From: Arthrinium phaeospermum
Taxonomy: Eukaryota; Ascomycota; Sordariomycetes; Amphisphaeriales; Apiosporaceae
Direction of reading: 5' to 3'
Assembly (NCBI GenBank): GCA_006503535.1
Contig: QYRS01000010.1
Coordinates: 1,922,001-1,986,000 of the forward strand
DNA: 64,000 nucleotides
Shown here: in pieces, positions 23,751-35,803 of the stretch
How positions within the stretch are numbered: the stretch's first letter is position 1
Layout of the letters: the number at the start of each line of letters is the position of its first letter
Made by a program: the position numbers and the translations under genes
Notes under the pieces: generated by a model
Told to the model about the DNA's origin: nothing
What the model saw: only the letters and a program-made list of their open reading frames with translations
Database searches by the model: none

Positions 23751-24410
23751 GGAGGGTCTGTAAGCCCTGTCATGTTTGTGTCGGCTTGCTTCTCATGGGC
23801 GAGGCAGGGGATATCCTGGCTAACATTAATTCGCAGAGCAAACCGTTATATCCGTCTGGTTTGCTTGTTCCTTCTGGAAGCAATCCAAGAATCAACATCA
23901 ATCGGACAAACTCTGGAAGGTATTATGCAGGGTGGTGGTTGCCAGTCAACTGCCATTGCACAAACAAGATACATACATACGTCCGCCTTGTTTGTCACGT
24001 TTGTTGACCGAGCCAGCTAGTCCGGACAAGCCCTGACCTGCCAGGCGGAGGGTGAACTCGGATTAGGGTTTCGGGTCATGAACAGGTTCTTCTTTGATGT
24101 AATAAGTCACTAGGTGGCCTCTTCTTGAACACTGGTTGCTGTCTCTCGTGAAACATGCGATCTCACCCACGCCTCCACAGCATGGCACGTATGATACCAG
24201 CAGGTAGTTAGGTGAATTATAGCCACTCACTTCATGAAGCCGTAGTCCTTTTATTGTGTCTTGATTTGCATAATAGCATCTTGATACGTCTCATAATGAA
24301 TGTTTTGCAATGTAGGGAACCATGTAAGTAGATCGGCAGCAACAGAAACAGGACAATATGAAGAACAACGGGCGTTATATAAAAACAACGCCGAAGAATG
24401 GCCAAGGTCT
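23751..24410. other. Intergenic region between convergent 3' ends
   Basis: About 660 bp holding the 3' UTRs of the DsbA-like gene and the dehydrogenase. No gene is seen. Confidence 0.6.
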
Positions 24411-25640
24411 TTACGGAAACCCAGGAATACACCCCGATTGAATCCCCTCCAATCGTACAGCCAGCTCCTCCCAAATCCGATCCTCGATCCGTTTCCCCTG
24501 TTCGTCCGTAATCCAATCCGGAACCCAATCCCTTCACACAAACGCAAAATCTCGTCAGCCCATTCGTCTCTCTTCACAGCATAAAATACGAATCAGGCCA
24601 AATGAAGGATGACTTACTCCTTAACCTCGCACCCCGACAAAAACTTCCCATGCGTCTCCTCTCCCCCGGCGGCGAAGCCATATAAAATAGTCCGACTGCC
24701 CGCCTCCGCCGTCCTCGCCCGCAGGAGGACGCGCGCAGCGTCGATGTAGAGCTGGTAGTACCAGGTCGAGTACCGGGCGAGGCCGGTCCGGCAGAGGCCC
24801 GGGTTGACCATATTAATGACGACGCCCGTCTTTTCGGGCGGGTACAGGCGCGCGAGTCGGCGTATGATGTGGATCTGCACCAGCTTCGAGAGGGGGTATC
24901 TGTAGGTAGGCACACATCACGGGTTTCGCGGGTCAGTTATTCCGTATTGGGTAAAGTATGGGGAGGTAGTAGGAATACAGGGAAATGATACGTAGGTAGG
25001 TGGGTAAGTGCCTAGTAACATACCGATTCCGCATGTTCGCTTTTGTCTGGTCGTTCAGCCCGCCAAATACATCGTCCTCGATCCTGTCCAAGTCGTCGCG
25101 AACCGAGAACGACAGTGCGCTAGTCACGAAAACCAGGCGAGGCCTGCTGTCCGGAAAGCGCCTCGCCGTATCCGCGAGCTTGGGCAACAGCAGCAGCCCC
25201 ATCAAGGACGTCGATATAGCATTGACGACGACCGAGGTCTCCTCCTCCACACCAGTCTCCGACGACTTAACCGTCGTCCACTGGTCGAGATAAACGGCAG
25301 CGTTTGCGACGAGGGCGTCGAGGCGGTCGAGCTCGTCCACCGCGCGCTTCGCGAAGAGCCGGACCGACTCGTACGAGGCCAGGTCGAGGCTCCAGACCTC
25401 GGCGACGCCCCGGCGGCCCGTCTCGGCCTCAATATCATGCTTCGCTTGCTCTCCAGCGGTTGCGGATCGGACGGCGAGGATGACGCGGGCTGACTGGGCG
25501 CGGACGAGGTGCTTGGCCGTCTCGAGGCCGAGGCCGATGTTGCTTCCGGTCACGATGTACGTCTTGCCGGCGCAGAGCTCAGGCGAGATAGAGAGGGGGA
25601 GGGTGGCATATTGTTCTTTTATGATCTCCCACATTGACAT
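24411..25640 (-). CDS. Short-chain dehydrogenase/reductase (SDR)
   Basis: Minus-strand exons 25640-25024, 24899-24618 and 24531-24411 join in phase to give 339 residues. The Rossmann cofactor motif TGSNIGLG lies at 31-38, the NAA motif is in LVANAAVY near 113, and the catalytic Ser is in VFVTSAL near 174. The catalytic YxxxK (YPLSK, Tyr207 and Lys211) is assembled just after the first splice junction. The last exon supplies the expected SDR tail, DWVPDWITDEQGKRIEDRIW and then EELAVRLEGIQ. The last intron uses a GTAAGT donor at 24617; without splicing the frame would stop at 24614. The protein belongs to the fungal group resembling retinol or WW-domain oxidoreductases. Substrate is unknown. 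It is the first of three minus-strand genes, followed upstream by a regulator and a flavocytochrome. Confidence 0.88.
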
Positions 25641-26245
25641 TGTGGTGAAGGATCCTGGTCGGTCAGGGGGCTACCAATCCTACCGAGGACGGAACTTGTA
25701 GACTGAAAAGCCTGGAGAGAGAGAAAGAAGTGTAAGAAATGAGTCAATGGTGGACCAAACTGAATGAAAGAGTCGGGATCTCATGGGTGCTTTATATCCG
25801 TGTGCATGCTGATCTCTGTCGACGTAAGGTCAAGTGCCTGCCGTAAACAAGCCCACCCTGCCTAAAGCCAGTCATTGTCACTAGAAGCATATGAGAACTG
25901 ACAATGTGGGTTGTATAAGACCTCATCGTATCAGTTCCCGACGCCCCCGTAGCGGCAAGATCTCCACTTCCAGCCCCGAAGAAGCCATCTGACCAATCAG
26001 AGATTGACTTCCTAATCGGGACATCATGTCTTAGCACGATATGGGTGGCGCGAAGCTGTGACGGATAACTGACGGAACCCGGCTACCTTTGTTATCTCCA
26101 ATATCGAAAGCTTCTTCATTGGGGTTCTTGGTATCATCCTGTGGTCTAGTATTGGCAGTGGTGGTACAGTCCAACTTGGGCTGCTACGATAACTAACATG
26201 CCAACCTGCAAGATGTACGTGACCAGTTCATGAGACTCCAAAACA
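25641..26245. other. Intergenic region, promoter of the SDR gene
   Basis: About 600 bp between the SDR start and the stop of the next minus-strand gene. No coding signal is seen. Confidence 0.6.
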
Positions 26246-27985
26246 TTATAAGGCTCTCTGCGAATTGCTCTTTTGAATCGATTTCCATAGAGCATCCCCA
26301 GACGTATCATGGACGGAAGGGATCCAAGCAATCTTGCCTAGCACCCGCCGGGTTTCTGCCCAGGTTCGGAGACAGAGACGATCGCACACACGCGCCATCA
26401 TCGGTGACAGCCACTCCCCATACTCGCCTTCGCCAAAGACCTGAACGGCCCCGCAGAATAGGCACCAAAGCAGCAGCTCGTAGTCGGCGGCGCTGCTAGG
26501 TCTAAACGCCTGGGCGCTGGACCTCAGTCCCCGGCCTAGGAGATCATATTTCGCCAAGCGCCGTCCGTACTCGGGCCGGAAGGTGACCGTGTAGGCCAGG
26601 AGCGACTTGTGCACGAGGTCATCACGGCCGTGGTGGAGTTCGGTGGTCACGGGCGCCGCTTGCAGCAGCGAGCTGGTGAGTACCAGGAGGGCGTCCGTGT
26701 AGTCCAGGGCGAAGAGTCTGTTACCAGTTGATCGAGTATTGAGTAACTTCGTAAAGTCCATTACGTCGAGAGCGATGTCCAAAAGGTGTGCAGAAGTGTC
26801 GTGAAACCACGGCGGAATATCATGTTGTTGGCTTGTTCCGCGGACCCTTCGAAGACTGTCTAACACGATACTGTTTGGGGTGCTATCATCGCGGAAGTGA
26901 ATGGCTGAGCCGGAATGAAGTGCGAATTCGACATCCAGTCTAGAACCTATTAGTCACTATTTGACTCCGTCTGACCTATTAAGATATGCAAGAATAGTGA
27001 ACTGTACCTCCATGCTTTCTGACCAATGTGGCGGTTAATAAGGAACAGCTGCCTCATGCCGCCCCGTAGTTCGATCATGCGTCGCAGGCCTTCAAAGTGA
27101 AGCTTCGCGGTGGACTGTTGCTGGTGTAAGTCTTCGTTCATAGCCAGCGATGTGACCACCGCTATGGAGCCATCGCACAGGGCTTCCGGGCCCGACAGCC
27201 TTTTGTTGATGATCTGGTAGGCTCGGGCCATATGGGTCATGACTTGGGGGTTCAAACGAGATTTCCCTAGCGTGAAGGAGGCCAGGGCCGCCGACATGGC
27301 GAGCATAAGATGACAGTCTGATGGCGTTTCGGTAAGCGATGATGCATCTGGTTGTATAATGTGTGTCGAACTACTCACATGCTTCATCTTGAAGGGCAAG
27401 CTGGAACCATACGGTGTTCACCAAATCGTATTCCTGGCAGAACTCGGATGGGTATAGGGCCTCGGCTATAATCTTGAACCCTGCGACAACGTCAGTATGG
27501 ACGCACATGGCGTGAGAAGTTGACCAGTCTTACATCGATGGATCAGCGGCCGCGACTTTGGCGTGAGTTCGTGAGGAAACGATACTGACGAAAAGTCGGA
27601 CCAGTACAGATTGATCAATTCCAATACTCTCGTCTCGCCGTACACCATGAGCCGGGGGTTTATGCTGTCGATTGCGGTAAAAGGCGGATTCAAGATGCGC
27701 TTTACTGGCGGGTTGCAAGGATGTTTCTTCCTGGCCGGGTGCGCTTTCCCAGCATTCCGGCCCTTCACTGGATACAGCGTTCGGCGTCAGCACTTCGGGG
27801 CTCGGTTCGGTATCAATCAGGAGGGGTAACATGGCAAGCAATGCAGTCTTATTTAATCCCCGTCCTCTCTCCAAAAGCACTGACGGAACATTGAAAGAGG
27901 GAAGAGTGGACTTACTAACATGCGACCGGATCAGTCGCCGTTCATCTCGCCCTACCTTCGTGGAGTCAATGAATTGGAAAGGCAT
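26246..27985 (-). CDS. Fungal_trans_2-type regulator lacking a visible zinc cluster
   Basis: Five minus-strand exons were reconstructed: 27985-27916, 27767-27534, 27480-27379, 27317-27008 and 26939-26246, all in phase, giving 469 residues. The N terminus (FQFIDSTKVGRDERRLIRSHVM) then a basic patch (KGRNAGKAHPARKKH) is typical of a large fungal family that carries the Fungal_trans_2 domain. Matching blocks follow: WFKIIAEALYPSEFCQEYD, VWFQLALQDEA, HLMLAMSAALASF, LHFEGLRRMIELRGGMRQL and LDVEFALHSGSAIHF. No Zn2Cys6 motif is present, as is common in this subfamily. The 148 bp first intron is required to rebuild RSHVMKG; reading through it gives a different frame. A nuclear regulatory role is inferred from the domain only. 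It sits between the SDR and flavocytochrome genes on the same strand. Confidence 0.82.
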
Positions 27986-28356
27986 GCCCAATAGCTTGGT
28001 ACGGAACCATATCAAAAGAGCGCATGTCCTGATGATTAGTCCATCAGGATAACTGATGCAGGCCCCTATCGTGATCAGCTTGTTTTGAATTCAGGATGTC
28101 ATTATTTCTTCTACAATATGCTTTGTTTTGACACGACCGCCGGGCGGAGTTAGAAGTCGCGGGTTTAACGGTGTTTAGGCAAGACTAATCAGAACCCCAA
28201 GGAACCAACATCCTGGTAACAGGTGGTAGTGATATCATAATCAGCCCGTTTGACGGAAAATGTAGCAGGTAGGATTGCAGCGGTTAAATGCGTCCGATAT
28301 ACCAATACTATTTGATGTTATACTCTCTGTCCGCTCATAAAAGCAATTGCCAAGCA
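27986..28356. other. Short intergenic region
   Basis: About 370 bp between the flavocytochrome stop and the regulator start. It holds the regulator promoter and the flavocytochrome 3' UTR. Confidence 0.6.
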
Positions 28357-30155
28357 TTACCACGTAAACCCTTCGTTGTGCCACCAAACGTCTCTCCCCC
28401 TTTTCGCCCACGCACCCACGTACTCCCGCAGTTCCCGAGCCATCGCATCCGGTCCGCATACCAAAATAGCCACACGGTCTTCAACGCCCTGTCTAAATGC
28501 ATCGTCGACAATCTTCTTCAGATCGGGGCGTCTACGGTTGCTGATAGCAGCGTGTGTGGCACCCATATGCATCGGGTTCAATTCGATCTCGCCGCTGGCG
28601 CCGTTCGGCCCAAAGTCGTTCCCGGTCAAGTAGATATGAACACGCTCATCGTCCATGATGCTCTTCTCGAGCTCCGAGGTGGGCCAAGTGGCCTCGCCCG
28701 GCTGTCGAACCGCCCAGATCATCTCGGTGCGGGTCAAGGGGTGTTCCCGGTTGAGGTAGTGATAGATCGGTAGCGTAAAGGTGGCACCTACGCCTCCAGC
28801 AAAGAGAAGCACCCTGTCGAATTTAAAACCAATAGTCTGGGGGAAATATCTCGCGGCACCGTACGGCCCCTCGATGCACAACGGAACTCTTGTATTAGCC
28901 CTTCCGCCCAGGCTGGCGAGTCTGCCAAAGTTCCGCGTCATGGGTCCACGGTGCTGACGCGCAACGAGGGTGAGTTCCCACGAGTCTTCGTTGACCCCAG
29001 CAACGGTGAACGGGCTGTAAATAGACTCAAATACTAAATTCGACGGCGAGACCGGGTTGGTACTTGGGCGTGAAGCTGCAGGGATATTCACATAGGCATG
29101 AGCACCAGGGCTTTCCTTGAACTGCGCCGCCATCTCAGGTGATACCGTGGCGGTGATTTTGACGAGATTTGTGCCCGGGATGGGCTCCACCGAAGCTTGC
29201 GCGGTAACGGTATAGAACTTGCGGACGCCGATGTCAACCACGATCACGGCCAAGGCCTCGACCATGTACAGCCTGGCGTGGTGCACGTGGAAGAATATGA
29301 CAACCGGCAGACTCATTGCAACCACGAGATGGGTGGCAAAGAATACTCGATATGAGTACTCGCGCACTTTAGCCAATGCCGTCGTGTTCAGAAGCGACAT
29401 GCTAATGATGCCGACCAAGCCCAGCAGCACAGTTTTGTTGGTGCTCATCTTTTGTACAACCCCCATTTGAACGAACTTGTTAGAGTAAAGTACCGCATGC
29501 ACGGCAAGAAGGAAGTACACGATGCGGCCCAGTGTTCGGTGCCACCGATTTACTTCTTCGTGCGATGAACGGAAGGCATAGGCGACAGGATTCAAGTACT
29601 TCAAGGATAATAGGTACTGGATAGGGAATTGGGAGCATCCAATAGCGGCAAACTTCTTAGTCAGGTGGTTGTAGTCTGTTCGAATTGTCAGTTGATCGTC
29701 AACATGTGGCGTTCGAGAGATGAGGCACGGGTTAAGTTATCAGCCAACGACCAATTATCTCACGTACCATTGCCGGTGCCGACGAAGCACAAGAACACGA
29801 GCCAAGATGTCCATAGACCACCAAAAATGAACTGGTCTGTTCTGCCCAGTTTTGTTCCGAAGAAATAGATGTCGTCCTCTAGAAACCAGGAGATGCGGCG
29901 AAATATGCGAGCCACAGAGCCGCCAGTGGTGCTCTCTCTAATGTATTTGGCACCCGGCGAAGTCGGGACGGCATTGTATGCGACGCTGTTAGGGGTTTCC
30001 CGCCTAGATAACCAAATAGCGAGCCTCACGATCAGAGCCACGAAAACCGGCAGCAGGGTAGAAAGTTGGGCATAGAGGCCGTATCTGTCGAGCGATAGAC
30101 GCCGAGCGTGCTTCTCGGCATCGCTTATTTCGGCGAATGAGTACGACCAAGCCAT
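28357..30155 (-). CDS. Ferric-reductase-type transmembrane flavocytochrome (FRE family)
   Basis: Two exons, 30155-29768 and 29675-28357, join in phase to give 568 residues. Several hydrophobic segments precede a FAD-binding and NAD(P)H-binding C-terminal half. Two pairs of heme-ligand histidines with the usual 13-residue spacing are visible: His175/His189 in HRTLGRIVYFLLAVH and His245/His259 in HLVVAMSLPVVIFFH. The FAD motif, normally HPFT, reads SPFT at 350-353. NAD(P)H-site motifs are EGPYGAARY, LLFAGGVGATFTLPIYHY and the terminal ILVCGPDAMARELREYV. The enzyme should move electrons across a membrane from NAD(P)H to an outer acceptor, classically ferric chelates. The splice junction encodes the conserved DYNHLTKKFAAIG stretch. 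The start ATG (MAWSYSFAE) gives no clear cleavable signal. It may be co-regulated with the neighbouring minus-strand genes, but that is unproven. Confidence 0.88.
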
Positions 30156-31801
30156 ATTGGAAAGTGCACACCAATTGACGAAAACAAAACAGGTAGGCTC
30201 AGCTGAAATGAGACTTCCAACCACCAGCGCGCCTTCGTTGAGATATGTCAGGATGGGTATTGAGAAGGGGTCAAGTTATTTGAGGTCCAATTTCGCGATA
30301 AGCAGATCGGGCGCATTGGACAGCTAAGCAGTCCCCTGGAGCCAAAGTCGGACACCTCGCGGATTCCATGCTGACTGATTATTCGTCTCAAAATGCACGT
30401 GCCCGGACAGACAATGAAGGCGCATTGTCTAGTGACTTGATGAGGTAGACCACGGCCAGCTCGTCCAATTCAATTGACGTATCATCGCAAGTCAAGATAG
30501 AAGAAGACAAAGTCAACTATGTTGGCATGCATCGTAAGTTTGGCACGTCACCTTGGATATATTAATTAACCTAGCACCATGTTCATCAGGCCCGAGTCTT
30601 TGGAGCGCAAGCTGCCAATGCACGCTTGGCTCCGCACCGCCAATGAGATGAGTACGGGTCTTCAGTGTCCACTAAAACATTTCAACTGACCCCCTACCTG
30701 AGCAGCAGAATAAAACGGACAGAGTTGAAACGTCATCCTCTGGAAACGCAACAAAATTGAGTCCTAGGCGGCGTCTGGTAACTTCAGAGTTTTTGAACTT
30801 TCTCTCTTGCCCTGTATTTGAACTGCGAGTATTATTGTTGTTCTGTGGCAGGGGATTGATTGCCAAGGACTGCCTTTGAACTGCTGCATTCAGCCAAGTC
30901 CAGTAACGTGTCTCAAAAGGCGCGATTGATGTCGCCAGATCTCGAAGTTGACCTTTGCTGCTCATGCTGCTAGTCCGGCCAAAGTTCAAACATCATGGAC
31001 CTACAACATCCATCTCTTGGAGCAACTTTCAACTTGAGCATCGGGCTGTTGCCGACTTCTAGCAACCGGTTGGATGTACGCAATGCAGTAGATATCGTCA
31101 TCATATAGAGCATATCCTTGGCGCAAGCTTGAGATTGACGCCACTACAATTGAGCTATAGGCAGGAGGATCTGATCGGCCGAGTTAGCTAGCTCCCAGCC
31201 TGGTTTGATATATATGTTACAGTAATGAAATAGGTAGGTAGTGCCCAATGCGCCAGGCTGTAGCATTACTATTTATATACCCATGGCTTAATAACAATGG
31301 ACTGTCTGCAGAGGATGGCAACGTGATTGGCTTGGTGTTTGTTTGAAGATATGCTTACTGTGGTCGTGTAACGGCCCCAGATTCGGCCCCAGTTCTTTTA
31401 TTTTTGGACACCACGCCTAGGCCCGATCGGCCAGGCTTCTAGATGAGGTGAACTCAAGAGCTCACTGACGGCGTCTTACTATCACGCGCAAAAGCAACGA
31501 TAGCCACTTGGTGAATCTGGATGCACCATGGACCACACAAGCTTTTACCCACGATCTTGAATGCAAGATCGTCAACAGATCAGGTGGGGGTCAGAGTAAG
31601 ACGACGAGATTAGCCAGGGGAAGACGAACAACTGCGCGAAGAAGGACGAACGAACCGATATATTTAAAGGCGAAGAACAACCTGCTGTAAGTCGTATTCT
31701 CTTGCTCATCACCAACAGCATCATCCAGCAGACCTTCCCAGTCCTCCTCACTATACCACCTACTCATCCGCATATATCGGTTCCCCTCAAACTCATACAA
31801 G
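30156..31801. other. Intergenic region, no supportable gene
   Basis: About 1.6 kb between divergent genes. An open frame at 30672-30989 (minus) shows no domain or splice partners. A TATA-like element lies near 31660, ahead of the secreted-protein gene. Confidence 0.55.
31659..31668 (+). promoter_or_regulatory. TATA-like element upstream of the secreted-protein gene
   Basis: TATATTTAAA lies about 135 bp before the ATG at 31802, followed by a CA/CT-rich leader. The position and sequence fit a core promoter of a strongly expressed fungal gene. This is based on sequence pattern only. Confidence 0.4.
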
Positions 31802-32558
31802 ATGAAGTTCTCCGCCGCCACCCTCTTCCTCGCCGCCACGAGCTCCGTCTCGGCCGCCAACGTCGCCCGCGACGATGGCACCTTCACCGGCCTTGTGGCC
31901 CGGGAGAACATCCCGCAGCCGGCCTACGACATGGAGACGCAGTGGATGAAGGAGCAAGGAAAGTGCCGCATCTACAAGCAGCTGAACGTGAACAAGAACC
32001 AGTTCATGGAGCTGTGCGAGCCCAAGTGCGGCAAGCTCAAGGAGGTCGCCAAGGACGGCAAGACGCACAGCGTCACCTGCTTCAGCCGCGAAACCAAGAC
32101 CTGGACCGACCCCGAGAAGCACGACTATGTCGAGGGCGACTGCAAGTGCGACCTGCCCATCGTCAACTGGGCCGGCGAGAACTTTGTAGCTGCACGTGAG
32201 TGGAAACCCCTTCATCCCTTTTATCGCCTCCCCCCCTTTTCTCGCCATAGTTCAGACAAACTAACACATAGACGCTACAGTCCCCGCCGTCGGCCAAGTC
32301 ACCTGTGCCGTCTGGACCAAGGCCATCGAGGACGCGGCCAAGATCCTGACGAGCGTGAACGGCATCCGCGCCGCCGAGTCGGGCAGCGCCGTCCTGCTCA
32401 AGGTCGCCAAGATGCTCTTCAAGCAGGGCAAGTCGGAGAGCAGCTACGAGAAGTACGTCAAGGAGCATCTGGCCAAGGGCGACGCCTGCGACAAGTTCGA
32501 TGTCAAGAAGATGTGGAACAAGGCCAAGGAGATTCCCGACTCCATTCTCGGCATCTAA
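31802..32558 (+). CDS. Small cysteine-rich secreted protein of unknown function
   Basis: Two exons, 31802-32195 and 32281-32558, with an 85 bp intron (GTGAGT donor, CTACAG acceptor) give 223 residues. The first 18 residues (MKFSAATLFLAATSSVSA) form a classic signal peptide with a likely cut after SVSA. The mature part has eight cysteines (54, 72, 76, 93, 114, 116, 140 and one in GDACDKF), an even number consistent with disulfides. It is Lys-rich, with an N-terminal half centred on CRIYKQLNVNKNQF and a helical, Lys-rich second half. No membrane segment or GPI-like tail is seen. Codon use is strongly biased to C-ending codons, which suggests high expression. I do not recognise the family. It could be a wall-associated or effector-like secreted protein, but no function is claimed. 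Confidence 0.82.
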
Positions 32559-34623
32559 GCGTTGTTCATCACCGTCTTCATTTGTATTCCTGTGGAGTTG
32601 GCAAAAGGTTCAGCAGGATGGGTTGGGGCTTGGCTAGGGAAAAGAGCTGCCACGATAACTGGATTTTTTGGGCTGTATACTATATTCTTCTTCTTGGGTA
32701 GACCCCTTTTGTGTCTGCATTTTATAACACTCACGTATGATTTGAACTTTGGAATTTCAAGTAAACCCCAGATATTAGACCGTGAAAGTCGTCAGAAGTG
32801 TTGAATGAACATACCTTTGCATTCCGTATGAATATACTGCCTGTTCATTTTGACCGCAGTGCTCCTCCACAAAACCTTGACATGTATGTGGTTGAATTAT
32901 GATTGACGTTCTCGGAACCTGGGGCTAGAGGATGAGCTATGTAATATACTCCAAGCGTCTCAGGGGTACAGTGACTACCCGGCGACCAGTACTTAGTAAC
33001 TATGCATGCAGCCATGCAAACCAGACAGTCTGGCAGCTTCTATAACCACCTAGAATCACGGGATTGGCAGTCACTTGCAATACCTTGACACCTATATAGC
33101 TATGACGTATGTTGCCGCTGCTCGGTTGTGTAGCCGGGGCAACGGATGTTGCCGAGAATGTGTGCCTGGCCGAACGGACAGAAATAGGACATGCAGGTCA
33201 TATTCTCTATTCGGAGTTAACATTTAATCAGTCCTACCTTTTGTGAACCACGACCACGACGAGTATTGATAGGCAGGCATCTTAGCTCCGATACTGGTGG
33301 TGGAAGGGCACGCAGGGCAAATTTATTCCCGGCACCAAACCAAGCGGCGAACCGGCCGAGCGGGTGGAGCCAAGGCGCTTGGTAGGTAAGTCGGGCTGGC
33401 CGCCGCTTGTCAGCAGTCAGCAGTGATCTATGTAGATTGAACTGCATAGCCAAGGGGAAGGATCTACTAAAAGATAGCTTCCATCCCATAATGCACTTCT
33501 CATTTGACCGCTTCTTCCTCAAGACCGGGTGAAAGTCTGCCCCCTGGGGAAACTGAGAGTGAGGCTTATTCCCGAGCTGAGTAATGAGGCCGTCGCCCCT
33601 CCAATCCGTATTAGGTAAAGCCTAACGCCGATACAGAAAAAAAAATATTAGCGGCCCCTCCATGGTATGTTACCTACAGTACCGTTACCCCTCCGCTTTT
33701 GGTGACGTCTGACGTGTTACTGCCACCCATCACGCATTTCCAAGACCAGAGTGCTCGTTTTCATGTGACTTTGTCCCATTGATACCATCAGTCTAACCTT
33801 ACGATTGCTGCAAATGACTCGGATTCTGTGCCTCTTCAAGATTGTGCTACATGCTAACCCCCACCTTCTCGTGAGACAATGACGAACTGGCAACTGGTGC
33901 CGAGAAGAATCTTCGTCAAGTACTGGGCGATGGCAAACATGAGATCTGCTGGCTCAATTCAGGGAAACGGATGGAATGTGACCGATAAGGACAGATCGCC
34001 CCCACAGTTACCTCTCGACTGCCGGGCGACCCGTTAACTGCCGCAGCGTTACTGGCAAGACAGAAGCCTCCCTATTTTCCCTAGTGGGTCGTAGTACGAC
34101 CAAGATGGAGCCGTGAGTCCATGACGGCATGAACGGAGTCGTTCGACCTTACTGGACCTGGCAACGCCGAGCAGTACTATGGGCCATGACATGGGAATAA
34201 GGTAAGCAGAAGCGGAGCGACTCGTCAATATCCCGCTCGGCCTTCCGCTCCTCTCTCGCCTCTGACTGGACGGCGGTGCTGCCACACTACTATTAGTAGT
34301 ATTGTTACATGTTGACACTTCACGGACTACTCAAACAGGTTCCAGAAGAAAGCGGATCGAGTTAGCAATGCCAGGCAAAACTTGCACTCCGTGGGAAAAA
34401 AGCCCCGGCTTAGCAATGCACGTGGGACGACGAACTTCGGGGTTTATACCCATTCTTTCCCAGGACCCCTCGTTGGGGTGCCATTTCGATGCAGGATAAG
34501 AAGGCCGGCCGCCTCCTGCATTCCTGATCGATCCGTCCTAACTCGTTTGCCTGTTCATCTCATACAAACAACCATCCATTACCGCTACAAGACACAACAA
34601 CCTCTTTCAAACCAACAGACACA
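32559..34623. other. Intergenic region, no supportable gene
   Basis: About 2 kb with only short, domain-free open frames. The final 150 bp form a CA/CT-rich leader for the next gene. Confidence 0.6.
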
Positions 34624-35803
34624 ATGGCCCCTCCCTCCAACCAGAAGCAGTGGGTGATCGCGTCCGAGAAGAAGGACCTGGACGGTCTCGAGTATGTCGA
34701 TGCCGAGGTCCCCAAGTGCGGAGAGACCGAGGTTCTCGTGAAGCTGCACGCCGCTTCTCTTAACTACCGTGATTTGGCTATCCCCAAGGTACGTCTGTTG
34801 CTGGAACCCATCCCCCGCGAGTTGCTCGCGAGGAACACGTTTGGGCTAACTTGAAGCCACCAGGGAATGTACCCTTTCCCCTTGAACACGCCCGTTGTCG
34901 CCGCCTCAGACGGATCTGGTGAGGTTGTCGAGGTCGGCTCCAAGGTCACGCAATGGAAGCAGGGCGACAAGGTCCTCACTCTGTTCAACCAGGGCCACCA
35001 GTTCGGCGAGATCACCCCCGCTTCCGCTGCCACCGGTCTGGGTGGTACCATGGACGGAACCCTTCGTCAGTACGCCACTTTCAGCGAGGTAAGCAAGCAT
35101 TTAACCCCCCGATACATCTAGCACAGGGCGCCTGGCTGACTCTGATGGAATATAGAACGGCCTGGTTCGCTCTCCCAAGAACCTGAACCACGCTGAGGGC
35201 TCCACTCTTCCCTGTGCCGCCCTTACCGCCTGGAACGCTCTGTACGGCCTCAAGCCCCTGAAGCCTGGCCAGTACGTCCTGACCCAGGGCACTGGCGGCG
35301 TGAGCATCTTCGCTCTGCAGTTCGCCAAGGCCGCCGGCGCCACCGTCATCGCCACCACTTCCTCCAAGGAGAAGGGTGAGGTGCTCAAGAAGCTCGGCGC
35401 CGACCACGTCATCAACTACAAGGAGGACACCAACTGGGGCAAGACGGCCAAGAGCCTGACCACCAACGGCCAGGGTGTCGACCACATTATCGAGGTCGGC
35501 GGCACCAACACCATGGAGAACTCGCTGGCCGCCATCAAGATGGAGGGCATCATCAGCATCATCGGCTTCCTCAGCGGTGCCAAGCCCGAGTCGACCATCC
35601 TCGACGTCCTCAGCTGCATCTGTACCGCCCGCGGTGTCTTCGTCGGCTCCAAGGCCCAGATGGAGGAGATGGTCGCCGCCATCGAGGCCAACGACATCCA
35701 CCCTGTCGTCGACAAGGCGCAGTTCTCTCTGGAGCAGGCACGTGAGGCCTACGACTACATGTGGGCCCAGAAGCACTTTGGCAAGATCGCCATCAACATT
35801 TAA
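34624..35803 (+). CDS. Medium-chain alcohol dehydrogenase-like oxidoreductase (MDR)
   Basis: Three exons, 34624-34788, 34864-35088 and 35156-35803, all in phase 0, give 345 residues. The GroES-like N-terminal fold is followed by a Rossmann domain with the nucleotide loop QGTGGVSIFALQFAKAAGA and then VIATTSSKEKGEVLKKLGAD, HVINYKED and GVDHIIEVGGTNTM. The C terminus reads FSLEQAREAYDYMWAQKHFG. The usual catalytic and structural zinc cysteine clusters are not visible. It therefore belongs with the zinc-independent, quinone-reductase-like members often labelled zinc-type alcohol dehydrogenase-like proteins in fungi. It is expected to be a soluble NAD(P)H-dependent enzyme acting on alcohols, aldehydes or activated alkenes; the substrate is unknown. 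Codon bias is strong, suggesting high expression. Confidence 0.9.

Noticed and set aside
27530..28015. Continuous 161-codon minus-strand frame as a single first exon of the Fungal_trans_2 gene
   Set aside because: The conserved RSHVM-K-G-R-N-A-G-K block appears only when a 148 bp intron is removed, after which all later exons join in phase.
24411..30155. Secondary-metabolite biosynthetic cluster
   Set aside because: There is no polyketide synthase, peptide synthetase, terpene cyclase or similar core enzyme in the window.
30672..30989. Possible gene of 105 codons on the minus strand
   Set aside because: No domain, signal peptide or splice extension was found, and base composition is not coding-like.
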